The notes: generated by a model from the sequence alone, not told the origin. 64,000 bases of DNA from Sphingomonas soli NBRC 100801 (GCF_001591025.1 NZ_BCTZ01000012.1:62001-126000), one strand, 5' to 3'. Numbered from the stretch's first letter, positions 1 through 7,737 are shown. Numbers and translations: made by a program.

Positions 1-14
1 GTGCCAGTTCCGGC

Positions 15-326
15 TTATGCCAGCGCGTAGCCTGCGGAACGGTAGGACGGCGCGTCCTGACCGGAAAGAAGTTGCAGGCGGCGGCGAACATTTGCCGTCA
101 TCAGGTTCACATAGATGCGGCAGGTCTCGTTCAACCGGTGCGCTTCCGCAGCGAGCTCCCGGACCTCTGGGCCCGGTGCCTCGCCATCGTGCAGCGCGAC
201 CGTGTCGATCGCGGCCAGCTTGTTCCGCGTTGCGGCCTCCAACGCCCCCACGTCATTGGCCTTCAACGCCGCGATTTCGGCGTGGAGCGCTTCGATCACC
301 CCAATCAAAGCCTCCCGCCTAGTCAT
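15..326 (-). CDS. flgN: FlgN-like flagellar export chaperone
   Basis: This 103-residue, mostly helical protein lies directly after flgM, with its ATG 8 nt inside the flgM stop region, so the two are translationally linked. FlgN is a cytosolic chaperone that delivers the hook-filament junction proteins FlgK and FlgL to the flagellar export gate, and both clients are encoded further along this cluster. The size and the Ala/Leu/Arg-rich amphipathic helices fit FlgN, but the family is weakly conserved. The call therefore rests mostly on position: a gene in this place after flgM is usually flgN. Confidence 0.65.
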   Translation of the reverse strand: MTRREALIGVIEALHAEIAALKANDVGALEAATRNKLAAIDTVALHDGEAPGPEVRELAAEAHRLNETCRIYVNLMTANVRRRLQLLSGQDAPSYRSAGYALA

Positions 327-606
327 TCGGATTCCACTGCATCTTCAAAGCAAGCAGCCGATCCGCAATCGTCGAAGGAACGAGCGGGAAGTTGCCATCC
401 TCGATCGCCTTCTTGATCTTCGCGACGCGCTCGCTGTCGACCGGCGGCTTCGATGCCATGTTCGCGGTCAGCTCGCTTGCCGCAGTCTGGACGGCCGGGG
501 CCGCCTTTTCGACCGGGCTCGCCTGCGCCACCCTGTTCAGGGCGTGTACCGACGACACCGCCCGAGCGGCCATTGCGCCAGTCTTGATGCCAATCGGATC
601 CACCAT
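319..606 (-). CDS. flgM: FlgM anti-sigma-28 factor
   Basis: This 95-residue protein has a low-complexity N-terminal half and a helical C-terminal segment at about residues 56-90 (VDSERVAKIKKAI...IADRLLALK) typical of the sigma-binding part of FlgM. FlgM holds the flagellar sigma factor FliA inactive until the hook is complete, then is exported through the flagellum. It is the first gene of a flgM-flgN pair. A sigma-28-like promoter lies 33-59 nt upstream, which would make its own target drive its synthesis. The start ATG at 606 is the only sensible one. Confidence 0.85.
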   Translation of the reverse strand: MVDPIGIKTGAMAARAVSSVHALNRVAQASPVEKAAPAVQTAASELTANMASKPPVDSERVAKIKKAIEDGNFPLVPSTIADRLLALKMQWNPND

Positions 607-638
607 GCTCGCTATCCCTAGCTATGCTTGCAACGAGT

Positions 639-665
639 AGAACGGCCGCTTTCACGGGAGCTTTA
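639..665 (-). promoter_or_regulatory. Sigma-28 (FliA)-like promoter for flgM-flgN
   Basis: Read on the minus strand the element is TAAAGCTC, an 11-nt spacer, then GCCGTTCT. The enterobacterial FliA consensus is TAAAGTTT-N11-GCCGATAA, so the TAAAG core, the exact spacing and the GCCG block all match. The start site would fall near 632, leaving a leader of about 25 nt before flgM. The -10 half matches only in GCCG. Confidence 0.6.
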
Positions 666-676
666 ATAAAAAAATT

Positions 677-1207
677 TCAGCTCCCCGCCACGGAGAGCCT
701 AGCACGGCCGGGCTCGATGGCAATTGCCTGAATCGGCGGCTTTTTTTCATCGACCTTTATCGGCAGACGCCCGCCCGCCGGCGCGTCGCCCATGGCAATT
801 CCCTCGCGCGAGATCGAGAAGCCTGCGGCGTTGACCTCTATCGCGACGGCGTCGCCGCGCCGGATCACAGGCTCGGCCTTCGCCACCGGCGCGGCAACCG
901 CAGCAACCGGAGCCGCCGGAGCGATTGGCCGGGGCGCGGCATTGACCGGCACATAGATCCGCCAGCTCGGGGCCATGCAGCGCACGACGACCGCGTCCTG
1001 CGCGGGTGTGCGCCATTCGAGCTGCGGGGCGGCGCAATTGGCGAGCTTCAGGCGATCGTCGACCGGCGCGCGCGCGCCGCCCAGTTCGCCGATCGCCTTG
1101 CCGGTGAACTGCGCGACGATCGTGTCGAGCATCCGGGTCGACTGGAAATCGCCGGCCAGGGCCGGGGATGCGAATGCTAATGCCAGGAGCAACATGGTCT
1201 TCTCCAT
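677..1207 (-). CDS. flgA: Flagellar basal body P-ring assembly chaperone FlgA
   Basis: This 176-residue exported protein starts at MEKTMLLLALAFASPALAG, a standard cleavable signal peptide; a longer in-frame reading to 1255 would overlap the motB-like gene and place residues before the signal peptide. FlgA acts in the periplasm as a chaperone for FlgI in P-ring assembly. The C-terminal part (about residues 110-175) has the SAF-like fold sequence of the family, including R-R-G-D-A-V-x-I-x-V and a closing PGRARLSVAG. It is the third gene of the minus-strand operon after the motA/motB-like pair. Confidence 0.8.
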   Translation of the reverse strand: MEKTMLLLALAFASPALAGDFQSTRMLDTIVAQFTGKAIGELGGARAPVDDRLKLANCAAPQLEWRTPAQDAVVVRCMAPSWRIYVPVNAAPRPIAPAAPVAAVAAPVAKAEPVIRRGDAVAIEVNAAGFSISREGIAMGDAPAGGRLPIKVDEKKPPIQAIAIEPGRARLSVAGS

Positions 1208-1251
1208 CTTCAATCTGGTGCGGCGGCAAGCGTCGTTTGCCGGGCGGCAGA

Positions 1252-1752
1252 TCATTGCCGGTCCCCTTCGAAGCCGAGGGTGATGAGGGTGCGGCGCTTG
1301 CCGGTGGCGGTGGCAATCTGGATTCGATCGGGCGATGCGGCGCCCGAGGCGACCAGCAGGGCCGCAACCGCGCGCGCGCGATCGGCGGCGAGGATGGCCG
1401 CGCTGCCGCTCGCGCGATCCACATCCTGCGGCGTGCCATCGGTTTCGCCGGTGATTTTCACTCGCGTGCGCGGGTCACGCGCGGCGGCGCGCGCCCATTC
1501 GCGCGCGGAGCTGCTGTCGCCAGGGATCGCCGATCCCGGCGCGAAGCCGGCGACCAGCGCCATTTCCACCGGCATCGCATCGACGATCTCGGTGGCGCCG
1601 AAGCCGGCGCGCACGCTGGCGGCAAAGGTCTTGCCGTCCATCTGATTGGCCTGGAGGAAGACGAAGAAGCCGACGAGCAGCAGCGCCAGATCGGCGAGCG
1701 TCGTGAGCCATACCGGCCGCGCCGGGACCTCTTCTTCCAGCAAGGGGTTCAT
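1252..1752 (-). CDS. Short MotB/OmpA-like stator protein
   Basis: This 166-residue protein has one membrane helix at about residues 15-36 with an acidic residue, Asp21, at the place of the proton-carrying Asp of MotB. A periplasmic domain with a truncated OmpA-like pattern follows (ITGETDGTPQD, then DRARAVAALL). It overlaps the upstream motA-like gene by 4 nt (ATGA). It is about half the length of the second MotB in this window and lacks an obvious full peptidoglycan-binding motif. It may be an accessory or alternative stator subunit, or a flagellar-specific homologue of unknown role. The start at 1752 was chosen because longer readings run through motA and flgB. Confidence 0.65.
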   Translation of the reverse strand: MNPLLEEEVPARPVWLTTLADLALLLVGFFVFLQANQMDGKTFAASVRAGFGATEIVDAMPVEMALVAGFAPGSAIPGDSSSAREWARAAARDPRTRVKITGETDGTPQDVDRASGSAAILAADRARAVAALLVASGAASPDRIQIATATGKRRTLITLGFEGDRQ

Positions 1753-2420
1753 GCCGCGATCTCGCGCAGGCCGCAACGCGCTGCGGGTTCGATCCCGGCA
1801 AGCGCCACCAGCGGCAATTCGATCCGGGCGCGTTCCTGGACTTCGTGGCGGCTCTGGCGCTTGAGCCGCGTCGCCACCGGAAGCGCGACCAGGCTGGCGA
1901 GGATCGCGCCATAGAGGGTGGTGAGCAAGGCGACGGCCATCGCGCCTCCAATGGCGGCGGGATCCTTCATTGCGACGAACATGCCGACAAGGCCGATCAG
2001 CGTGCCGATCATCCCCATTGCCGGCGCTATCTCCGCCATGCCGGTCCATACGTCCGCCGCGGCGAGATGCCGTTCGTAGCGCGCCATGCGGCGATGCTGG
2101 AGCAGGTTGGCGACATCGGCGCCCGATGCGCCATCGACCGCCGCTTCGATCGCGGCCGCGACATCGGCATCGGCGATCACCGAACGATCGAGCGCAATCA
2201 GGCCGTGCCGCCGGGCGATGCGGGTCAGCGCGGCGATCTGGCTGAGCAGCGGATCCGCATCGAAGCGCCGGCGGCCCAATGTCCGGAGCGCGGCGATGCT
2301 GCGCGCCAGATCGCCGAGCGAAGTGCGCAGCACCACGGCGAGCGCGGTGCCGCCGCCGACAATGGCGAGGGCGAGCGGATCGATAAACGGCGCAAGGCCG
2401 GGAAAGGCTGTCAGGTCCAT
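1749..2420 (-). CDS. MotA/TolQ/ExbB-family proton channel, PomA-like
   Basis: This 223-residue protein begins MDLTAFPGLAPFIDP and has the MotA arrangement: two N-terminal membrane segments with a cytosolic domain, then a second pair containing APAMGMIGTLIGLVGMF at about residues 145-161 and the final helix around LLTTLYGAILASL. With the downstream motB-like gene it would make an ion-driven inner-membrane channel. It heads the minus-strand operon and diverges from flgB. It is clearly different from the 287-residue MotA at 11483, so this cluster encodes two stator-type pairs. An ExbB-like role is a less likely alternative. Confidence 0.7.
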   Translation of the reverse strand: MDLTAFPGLAPFIDPLALAIVGGGTALAVVLRTSLGDLARSIAALRTLGRRRFDADPLLSQIAALTRIARRHGLIALDRSVIADADVAAAIEAAVDGASGADVANLLQHRRMARYERHLAAADVWTGMAEIAPAMGMIGTLIGLVGMFVAMKDPAAIGGAMAVALLTTLYGAILASLVALPVATRLKRQSRHEVQERARIELPLVALAGIEPAARCGLREIAA

Positions 2421-2431
2421 GCGCTCGCGGA

Positions 2432-2447
2432 TGCAAGGCACGGGCCA
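2432..2447 (-). promoter_or_regulatory. Sigma-54-like promoter for the motA/motB-like-flgA operon
   Basis: The minus strand reads TGGCCCG, four bases, TTGCA. This differs from the consensus TGGCACG-N4-TTGCA at one base and keeps GG (-24) and GC (-12) correctly spaced. The start would lie almost on the ATG at 2420, implying a near-leaderless mRNA, which is a reason for caution. Confidence 0.45.
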
Positions 2448-2509
2448 AATCCGCGCGCCCGATGCGGCAGACCCTTCCGGCGGCAGATCGCCCATCGGCG
2501 CGGCACCGG

Positions 2510-2539
2510 CTTGCCGCCCTGCCCGGCAAGATGTTGCCG
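2510..2539. promoter_or_regulatory. Candidate FlbD/FleQ-type enhancer repeats
   Basis: Two overlapping dyads occur: CTTGCCG with CGGCAAG (2510-2516 and 2524-2530), and CGGCAA-GATG-TTGCCG (2524-2539). They resemble the ftr sites bound by FlbD in Caulobacter (CGGC...GC-CG). They sit about 80-110 bp upstream of both divergent sigma-54 promoters, the distance expected for an enhancer-binding activator. The assignment is by resemblance and position. Confidence 0.45.
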
Positions 2540-2591
2540 CCTTTGCCGGTTCCTCTGGGGATAAAGCGATTTCCGGGTGAACACACAAAAC

Positions 2592-2607
2592 TGGCACGGC
2601 CATTGCA
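2592..2607 (+). promoter_or_regulatory. Sigma-54 promoter for flgB operon
   Basis: The sequence TGGCACG-GCCA-TTGCA is an exact match to the -24/-12 consensus of RpoN promoters. The start site would be near 2618 and the first gene, flgB, begins at 2644. Middle-class flagellar operons of alphaproteobacteria are commonly RpoN-dependent. Confidence 0.85.
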
Positions 2608-2643
2608 GATGGGTCCGTGAACTTTTGTGCGGGAGACCCGTCC

Positions 2644-2991
2644 ATGTCCAATGACAGCCTTTTCGGCGTACACGGCGCAGCGCTCCAGGTGCGTTCGCAG
2701 CGCATGGGCGTGCTCGCGTCGAACATCGCGAACGCATCGACGCCCGGCTACAAGGCGAAGGATATCGATTTCCAGGCCGCGCTTGCTTCGGCGGGCACCG
2801 GATCGATCGACGGCGCCATCGACAATGCCACGCTCTATCGCGTGCCGCTCCAGCCTTCGGCCGACGGCAACACCGTCGAGCTGGCCACCGAGCAGACCGC
2901 CTTTGCAGAGAATGCCGTCGCCTATCAGACGACGCTCGCCTTCCTGAACGGTCGCATCAACACGATCACGCGCGCGCTCAAGGGAGAATAG
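2644..2991 (+). CDS. flgB: Flagellar proximal rod protein FlgB
   Basis: This 115-residue rod protein carries the flagellar axial-protein motif SNIANASTPGYK at residues 26-37. FlgB forms the most membrane-proximal part of the rod and is secreted by the flagellar type III apparatus without a signal peptide. It is the first gene of the long + strand operon flgBCDEFGHIJKL-motAB and lies 37 nt after the sigma-54 -12 element. The ATG at 2644, preceded by GGGAGACCC, gives a normal FlgB N-terminus; a longer reading from 2617 would begin at the predicted transcription start. Confidence 0.93.
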   Translation: MSNDSLFGVHGAALQVRSQRMGVLASNIANASTPGYKAKDIDFQAALASAGTGSIDGAIDNATLYRVPLQPSADGNTVELATEQTAFAENAVAYQTTLAFLNGRINTITRALKGE

Positions 2992-2993
2992 CA

Positions 2994-3404
2994 ATGGGCA
3001 ACGGACCCCTTTCGATCTTCCAGGTCTCGGGCCGCGCGATGAGCGCGCAGCTCCTGCGGATGAACACCACCGCATCCAACCTGGCGAACGCCAACACCGT
3101 CGCTTCGAGCGCCGAGGCCGCCTATCGCACGATCAAGCCGGTGTTCCGCACCGCCTTCGACGAAGCGAGCGGGATGGCCACGGTCGATGTCGAGCGCGTC
3201 GTCACCGCCGGCGCCGAGCCGACCAAGCGCTACGATCCGGGCAATCCCATGGCCGACAAGGACGGCAATGTCTGGGAATCCGCCGTCGATGAAACGCGCG
3301 AGCTGGTCGACATGCTCGAGACCGCGCGCACCTATCAGAACAATGTCGAAGTGATGCAGACTGCCAAGCAGCTGATCACCGACACCCTCAAGCTGGGCCG
3401 CTGA
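2994..3404 (+). CDS. flgC: Flagellar proximal rod protein FlgC
   Basis: This 136-residue axial protein has the conserved N-terminal SNLANANT motif at residues 28-35 and the C-terminal coiled region VDMLETARTYQNNVEVM typical of FlgC. It polymerises into the proximal rod after FlgB. The gene starts 2 nt after the flgB stop behind GGAGAATAGCA. The length is normal for the family. Confidence 0.94.
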   Translation: MGNGPLSIFQVSGRAMSAQLLRMNTTASNLANANTVASSAEAAYRTIKPVFRTAFDEASGMATVDVERVVTAGAEPTKRYDPGNPMADKDGNVWESAVDETRELVDMLETARTYQNNVEVMQTAKQLITDTLKLGR

Positions 3405-3406
3405 TC

Positions 3407-4099
3407 ATGGCAACTTCCTTTGATTCCACGCTCGCCAATCTGGGCATCGCGCGCACCGGCGCGGCGACCGCGGCGCGGGACACTTCGAACTTGGGCAACA
3501 GCAATATGGATCAGGGCGACTTCCTGACGCTGATGACGGCGCAGCTGAAGAACCAGGACCCGTTCGAGCCCGTCGACAATAGCCAGATGGTTGCCCAGAT
3601 GGCGCAATTCTCGTCGCTCTCGGGCATCACCGAGATGAACTCGACGCTGAAGGCGATCGCCGAGCGGCTGAACGGCACCTCCACCGGCGATGCGATGGCG
3701 TGGATCGGCCGCACCGTGCTGACCCCCGGCAACACCGCCTATCCGCGCGTCGATGGCGGCGTCGGCGGCACGATCGACCTTGGCGGCGACGCGGCCAATG
3801 TCACCGTCACGATCGAAGGGCCGAACGGCGCGCTGCTGCGCACCGTCGAGCTTGGCGCGCAGCCCAAAGGGGCGCTCGATTTCGAGTGGGACGGCACCAC
3901 CGACAGCGGTGAAGCCGCGGGTCCGGGCCCCTACACGATCAAGGTCGGCGCGCGCAGTGCGGCCGGCTCCTCGGTTCCGGCCACCCCGCTCGTCTGGGCA
4001 CCGGTCACTTCCGTTTCGCTGGGCGCCGATGGCGCACCGGTCCTCACCCTTCCCGGCCTCGGCCAGGTTCCCGTCTCCGCCATCCGCAAGATCGGCTGA
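3407..4099 (+). CDS. flgD: Flagellar hook assembly scaffold FlgD
   Basis: This 230-residue protein has the hallmark FlgD N-terminal block at about residues 29-70, with FLTLMTAQLKNQDPFEPVDN followed by AQMAQFSSL. A C-terminal FLG-D beta-sandwich region (GPNGALLRTVELG, then EWDGTTDSGE) follows. FlgD caps the growing hook and is discarded when the hook is finished. It sits between flgC and flgE as in most flagellar operons and starts 2 nt after the flgC stop. Confidence 0.94.
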   Translation: MATSFDSTLANLGIARTGAATAARDTSNLGNSNMDQGDFLTLMTAQLKNQDPFEPVDNSQMVAQMAQFSSLSGITEMNSTLKAIAERLNGTSTGDAMAWIGRTVLTPGNTAYPRVDGGVGGTIDLGGDAANVTVTIEGPNGALLRTVELGAQPKGALDFEWDGTTDSGEAAGPGPYTIKVGARSAAGSSVPATPLVWAPVTSVSLGADGAPVLTLPGLGQVPVSAIRKIG

Positions 4100-4123
4100 G
4101 CCCCCAAGTAAGGAGCAATTGCT

Positions 4124-5437
4124 ATGTCGTTTTTCACTTCCTTGAGCGGGCTTCAGGCCGCGCAGACCGATATGTCCACGATCTCGCACAATCTCGCGAA
4201 TGTCGGCACCAACGGCTTCAAGCGCTCGACGACGCAGTTCGCCGATGTGATCGCCTCCACCGCCAATTCGAACCCGACCCAGATGGTCGGCTCGGGCACG
4301 GTGGTGAAGTCGGTCCGCCAGCAGTTCAGCCAGGGCGGCTATACCCAGTCGAGCTCGGCGCTTGACCTCGCGATCTCCGGCGACGGCTTCTTCGCGGTAA
4401 AGGGCGACAATAATTCCGCGGGCGTCACCTTTACCCGCAACGGCAGCTTCTCGATCGACAGCGACCGCTATGTGACCGACGCGCAGGGCAACAAGCTGCA
4501 GGTCTATCCGGTGGACGGTTCGGGCGCGGTCGTGGCGACCGGCATCGATTCGACCGTCGGCCTGCGCATGCCGCAGACCAGCGGCACCCCGCAGGCGACC
4601 GAGAATGTCTCGCTCTCGCTCAATCTTTCGGCGAATTCGGCGATCCCGAAGAACGCGCCGCGCTTCAGCACGGACAGCCCTTACGCGTTCAACCGCTTCG
4701 ATCCGGGCACCTATAACCAGTCGGCGCAGACGACGGTCTATGACGGCAACGGCAACGCGCTGACGCTGACCAACTATTTCGTCCGCGACACGACGCCTAC
4801 CACCGATGACCAGACCAGCACCTGGAAGGTCTATTCGTTCGTCGGCGATCAGCAACTGAGCGTCGAGGGCGGCTCGACCGGTGCCGATGCGCTGCCGATG
4901 ACGCTGACCTTCGATTCGACCGGCAAGCTGACGTCGCCGAGCGCACCGACGGAGTTTAGCGGCTTTCTCTCGCCCGGCGCGACTGCGGAGCAGGTCATCA
5001 CGCTCGACCTTGGCAATGCGACGACGCAGGTCGGCTCGCCGTTCAGCGTCAATGCCCGCAGCCAGGATGGCGCGGCGGTTGGCCAGTTCGAGGGCGTCAC
5101 CGTCGGCGATGACGGCATCGTCCGCGCGAGCTTCTCGAACGGCGACACCCAGCCGCTGGGCAAGGTGGTGCTGGCGAACTTCGCCAATCCCTCGGGCCTG
5201 CGCCAGCTCGGCAATTCGACCTGGGCGTCGACCGGTCTTTCGGGCGAACCCCGCCTGGGAGAGCCGGGCGCGAACGGCTTCGGTTCGCTGATGGCGGGCG
5301 CGGTCGAGCGCTCGAACGTCGACATCACCGAGGAACTGGTCGGCCTGATCGCGGCGCAGCGCAATTTCCAGGCGAACGCCAAAGCGCTCGATACCGCGAG
5401 CCAGATCTCGCAGACCATTTTCAACATCCGCAGCTAA
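4124..5437 (+). CDS. flgE: Flagellar hook protein FlgE
   Basis: This 437-residue axial protein begins with the FlgE N-terminal D0 pattern (FFTSLSGLQAAQTDM, SHNLANVGTNGFKRS) and ends with the matching D0 helix (LVGLIAAQRNFQANAKALDTA). The middle holds the hook D1/D2 region. FlgE polymerises into the universal joint between rod and filament. An AAGGAGCAATTGCT ribosome site precedes the ATG. Its length is similar to other alphaproteobacterial hooks. Confidence 0.94.
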   Translation: MSFFTSLSGLQAAQTDMSTISHNLANVGTNGFKRSTTQFADVIASTANSNPTQMVGSGTVVKSVRQQFSQGGYTQSSSALDLAISGDGFFAVKGDNNSAGVTFTRNGSFSIDSDRYVTDAQGNKLQVYPVDGSGAVVATGIDSTVGLRMPQTSGTPQATENVSLSLNLSANSAIPKNAPRFSTDSPYAFNRFDPGTYNQSAQTTVYDGNGNALTLTNYFVRDTTPTTDDQTSTWKVYSFVGDQQLSVEGGSTGADALPMTLTFDSTGKLTSPSAPTEFSGFLSPGATAEQVITLDLGNATTQVGSPFSVNARSQDGAAVGQFEGVTVGDDGIVRASFSNGDTQPLGKVVLANFANPSGLRQLGNSTWASTGLSGEPRLGEPGANGFGSLMAGAVERSNVDITEELVGLIAAQRNFQANAKALDTASQISQTIFNIRS

Positions 5438-5463
5438 TTCAAAGCTTTAGGGAACCCTAGGTC

Positions 5464-6210
5464 ATGGACCGCCTCGTCTATACCGCACTATCCGGGCTCA
5501 AGAGCCAGATGTCGGCGCAAGCGACGATCGCGAACAACATCGCGAACGCGTCGACCATCGGCTACCGCGCCGATCGCGTCAGCTTCGACCGGATGGTGCT
5601 GCAGCAGCAGGGCGGTTTCAACACACGCGACCTGGCGGCGGAAGAGGTCAACGACTTCGATCGCCGTGCAGGCACGATCGTGCAGACCGGCAAGCCGCTC
5701 GATATGGCGGTGACGACTGACAGCTGGATCGCGGTGCAGGGCCGGGATGGCAGCGAAGCCTATACGAGGCGCGGCGACTTGTCGGTCGCCCCCTCGGGCG
5801 TGTTGGAAACCGGCGACGGTTTCCCGGTGATGGGGTCGGGGGGCCCCATCACCGTGCCGCCCTACCAGTCGATCGCGATCGCGGACGACGGCACGATCAC
5901 GATCGTCCCGCCCGGCGGCGACGCCAGCCAGCCGCAGGTGATCGACAAGATCAAGCTGGCCAGCGCCGAAGGCAGCCAGACCGTGAAGGGCCTCGACAAC
6001 CTCCTCCATGTGAAAGGCGGCGGCGTGCTGCCCGAGGATCTGGAGGCAAAGTGCGTATCGGGCTCGCTCGAGCAATCGAACGTCAATCTCACCCAGGCGC
6101 TGGTCGACATGATCGAGAACCAGCGCAGCTACGAAGTGCAGGCGAACCTTCTGAAGGAAGCCAAGAACATGGACGAGAGCGCCGCATCGCTGATGCGCGT
6201 CTCGGCATAA
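5464..6210 (+). CDS. flgF: Flagellar proximal rod protein FlgF
   Basis: This 248-residue axial protein has MDRLVYTALSGLKSQMSAQ and NNIANASTIGYRADR at the N-terminus and the C-terminal SNVNLTQALVDMIENQRSYE block. It fits FlgF, the rod protein between FlgC and FlgG. It lies 26 nt after flgE; that gap holds TAGGGAACCCTA around the ribosome site but no promoter that I recognise. Confidence 0.92.
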   Translation: MDRLVYTALSGLKSQMSAQATIANNIANASTIGYRADRVSFDRMVLQQQGGFNTRDLAAEEVNDFDRRAGTIVQTGKPLDMAVTTDSWIAVQGRDGSEAYTRRGDLSVAPSGVLETGDGFPVMGSGGPITVPPYQSIAIADDGTITIVPPGGDASQPQVIDKIKLASAEGSQTVKGLDNLLHVKGGGVLPEDLEAKCVSGSLEQSNVNLTQALVDMIENQRSYEVQANLLKEAKNMDESAASLMRVSA

Positions 6211-6222
6211 GGAGTAAGACAG

Positions 6223-7011
6223 ATGGGTTCATCGGCAATGCACATCGCGCGCACCGGGCTCGACGCCCAGGATACGCGCATGCGGGTCATCTCGAACAAC
6301 CTGGCCAACGTCAACACGACCGGGTTCAAGCGTGATCGCGCGTCGTTCCAGACGCTCGCATATCAGGTGGTGACCGCGCCCGGCGCGCAGAGCACCGCCG
6401 AGACCAAATATGCAACCGGCCTCAACCTCGGCACCGGCGTCCGCGTTCAGGGGACCAGCCGTATCGAGACGCAGGGATCGCTCCAGACCACCGGCAACGC
6501 CTTCGATCTCGCGCTCGACGGCAACGGCTTCTTCCAGGTGCAGATGCCCGGCGGCCAGCTCGGCTACACGCGCGCAGGCAATTTCAGCCGTTCGGCGGAA
6601 GGCATGCTGATCACGTCAGAGGGCTATCAGGTGATGCCCGGCATCACCGTTCCCGAAGGCGCGACGTCGATCACCATCGGCACCGATGGCACGGTTTCCG
6701 CCACGCTTCAGGGCCAGGCGGAGGCGAGCCAGATCGGCCAGATCCAGATCGCCAGCTTCGCCAATCCGGCCGGGCTCCAGGCATCGGGCGACAATTACCT
6801 GATCGAAACCAGCGCATCGGGCGCGGTCACCATGGGCAATGCCGGTGAGGATGGCCGCGGCCGCATCCGCCAGGGCATGCTCGAGGGATCGAACGTCAAT
6901 GTCGTCGAGGAGCTCGTCGACATGATCGAGACCCAGCGCGCCTATGAGGTCAATTCCAAGATGATCTCGGCGACCGACGAGATGCTCAAATATGTCAACC
7001 AGAACATTTGA
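6223..7011 (+). CDS. flgG: Flagellar distal rod protein FlgG
   Basis: This 262-residue axial protein has SAMHIARTGLDAQDTRMRV and SNNLANVNTTGFKRDRASF at the N-terminus, and ends SNVNVVEELVDMIETQRAYE then VNQNI, the classic FlgG C-terminus. It builds the distal rod that passes through the P and L rings, which are encoded next by flgI and flgH. The start is 12 nt after flgF with AAGGAGTAAGACAG upstream. Confidence 0.95.
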   Translation: MGSSAMHIARTGLDAQDTRMRVISNNLANVNTTGFKRDRASFQTLAYQVVTAPGAQSTAETKYATGLNLGTGVRVQGTSRIETQGSLQTTGNAFDLALDGNGFFQVQMPGGQLGYTRAGNFSRSAEGMLITSEGYQVMPGITVPEGATSITIGTDGTVSATLQGQAEASQIGQIQIASFANPAGLQASGDNYLIETSASGAVTMGNAGEDGRGRIRQGMLEGSNVNVVEELVDMIETQRAYEVNSKMISATDEMLKYVNQNI

Positions 7012-7021
7012 GGGCGCACTG

Positions 7022-7720
7022 ATGAAGTTCCTCACAGGCATCGCCGTCGGTTCGCTCATCGCGCTTGCGATGTCGTTCACCGCCACGCCCGCGCACGCGC
7101 AGTTCCTCGGGCTCGGCAAGAAAAAGCCCAAGGAAGACTATTCGGCCACCTTGCCGGCACAGGCGCCCGTCGCGACCACGCCCGCCAATGGCGGCATCTT
7201 TCAGGCGAGCGAGGGCTATGCCGCGCTGTACGAAGGCTCGCGCGCGCGCCGCGTCGGCGATCCGCTGACGATCGTGCTGGTCGAGCGCACCAGCGCTTCG
7301 AAATCGGCCGCCAGCAAGCTCGATTCGGGCGGCGGCTTCTCGATCACGCCGCCGAGCACCGGCAATCTATCGCTGTTCAAGCCGACCGACGCATCGGTCA
7401 GCGGCAGCCGCAACTTCGCCGGTTCGGGCAGCGCGGATCAGGCCAACGCCCTGTCGGGCGAGGTCAGCGTGACGGTGGCCGCAGTCTATCCCAACGGAAC
7501 CATGCTGGTGCAGGGCCAGAAGCGCGTGACGCTGAACCGCGGCGACGAGTTCGTCCAGATCAAGGGGATCGTCCGCGCCGCCGATATCGACGCAAATAAT
7601 CGCGTGCCGAGCACCCGCGTGGCCGATGCCCGCATCGCTTATACCGGCAAGGGCGATGTCGCCCGCGCCAGCCGCCAGGGCTGGCTGGGCCGTTTCTTCT
7701 CCGTGATCAGCCCCTTCTAG
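7022..7720 (+). CDS. flgH: Flagellar L-ring protein FlgH, non-lipidated form
   Basis: This 232-residue protein has an export signal MKFLTGIAVGSLIALAMSF ending in a signal peptidase I-type site AHA-QF. The mature domain matches FlgH (YEGSRARRVGDPLTIVLVE, then LSGEVSVTVAAVYPNGTMLVQG and a closing GWLGRFFSVISPF). FlgH forms the outer-membrane L ring of the flagellar bushing. Most FlgH proteins are lipoproteins with a lipobox Cys; this one has no cysteine anywhere. The start at 7022 was taken over 6992 because the earlier codons overlap flgG and would precede the signal peptide. Confidence 0.92.
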   Translation: MKFLTGIAVGSLIALAMSFTATPAHAQFLGLGKKKPKEDYSATLPAQAPVATTPANGGIFQASEGYAALYEGSRARRVGDPLTIVLVERTSASKSAASKLDSGGGFSITPPSTGNLSLFKPTDASVSGSRNFAGSGSADQANALSGEVSVTVAAVYPNGTMLVQGQKRVTLNRGDEFVQIKGIVRAADIDANNRVPSTRVADARIAYTGKGDVARASRQGWLGRFFSVISPF

Positions 7721-7737
7721 GCCGGGAAACGAACCTC

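Noticed and set aside
2500..2516. A second plus-strand sigma-54-like site (CGGCACCGGCTTGCC)
   Set aside because: The spacing between the -24 and -12 blocks is one base short, which RpoN does not tolerate well.
1752..3075. Upstream extension of the motB-like frame into a 607-codon ORF
   Set aside because: Everything upstream of 1752 is antisense or out-of-frame to the motA-like gene, flgB and flgC.
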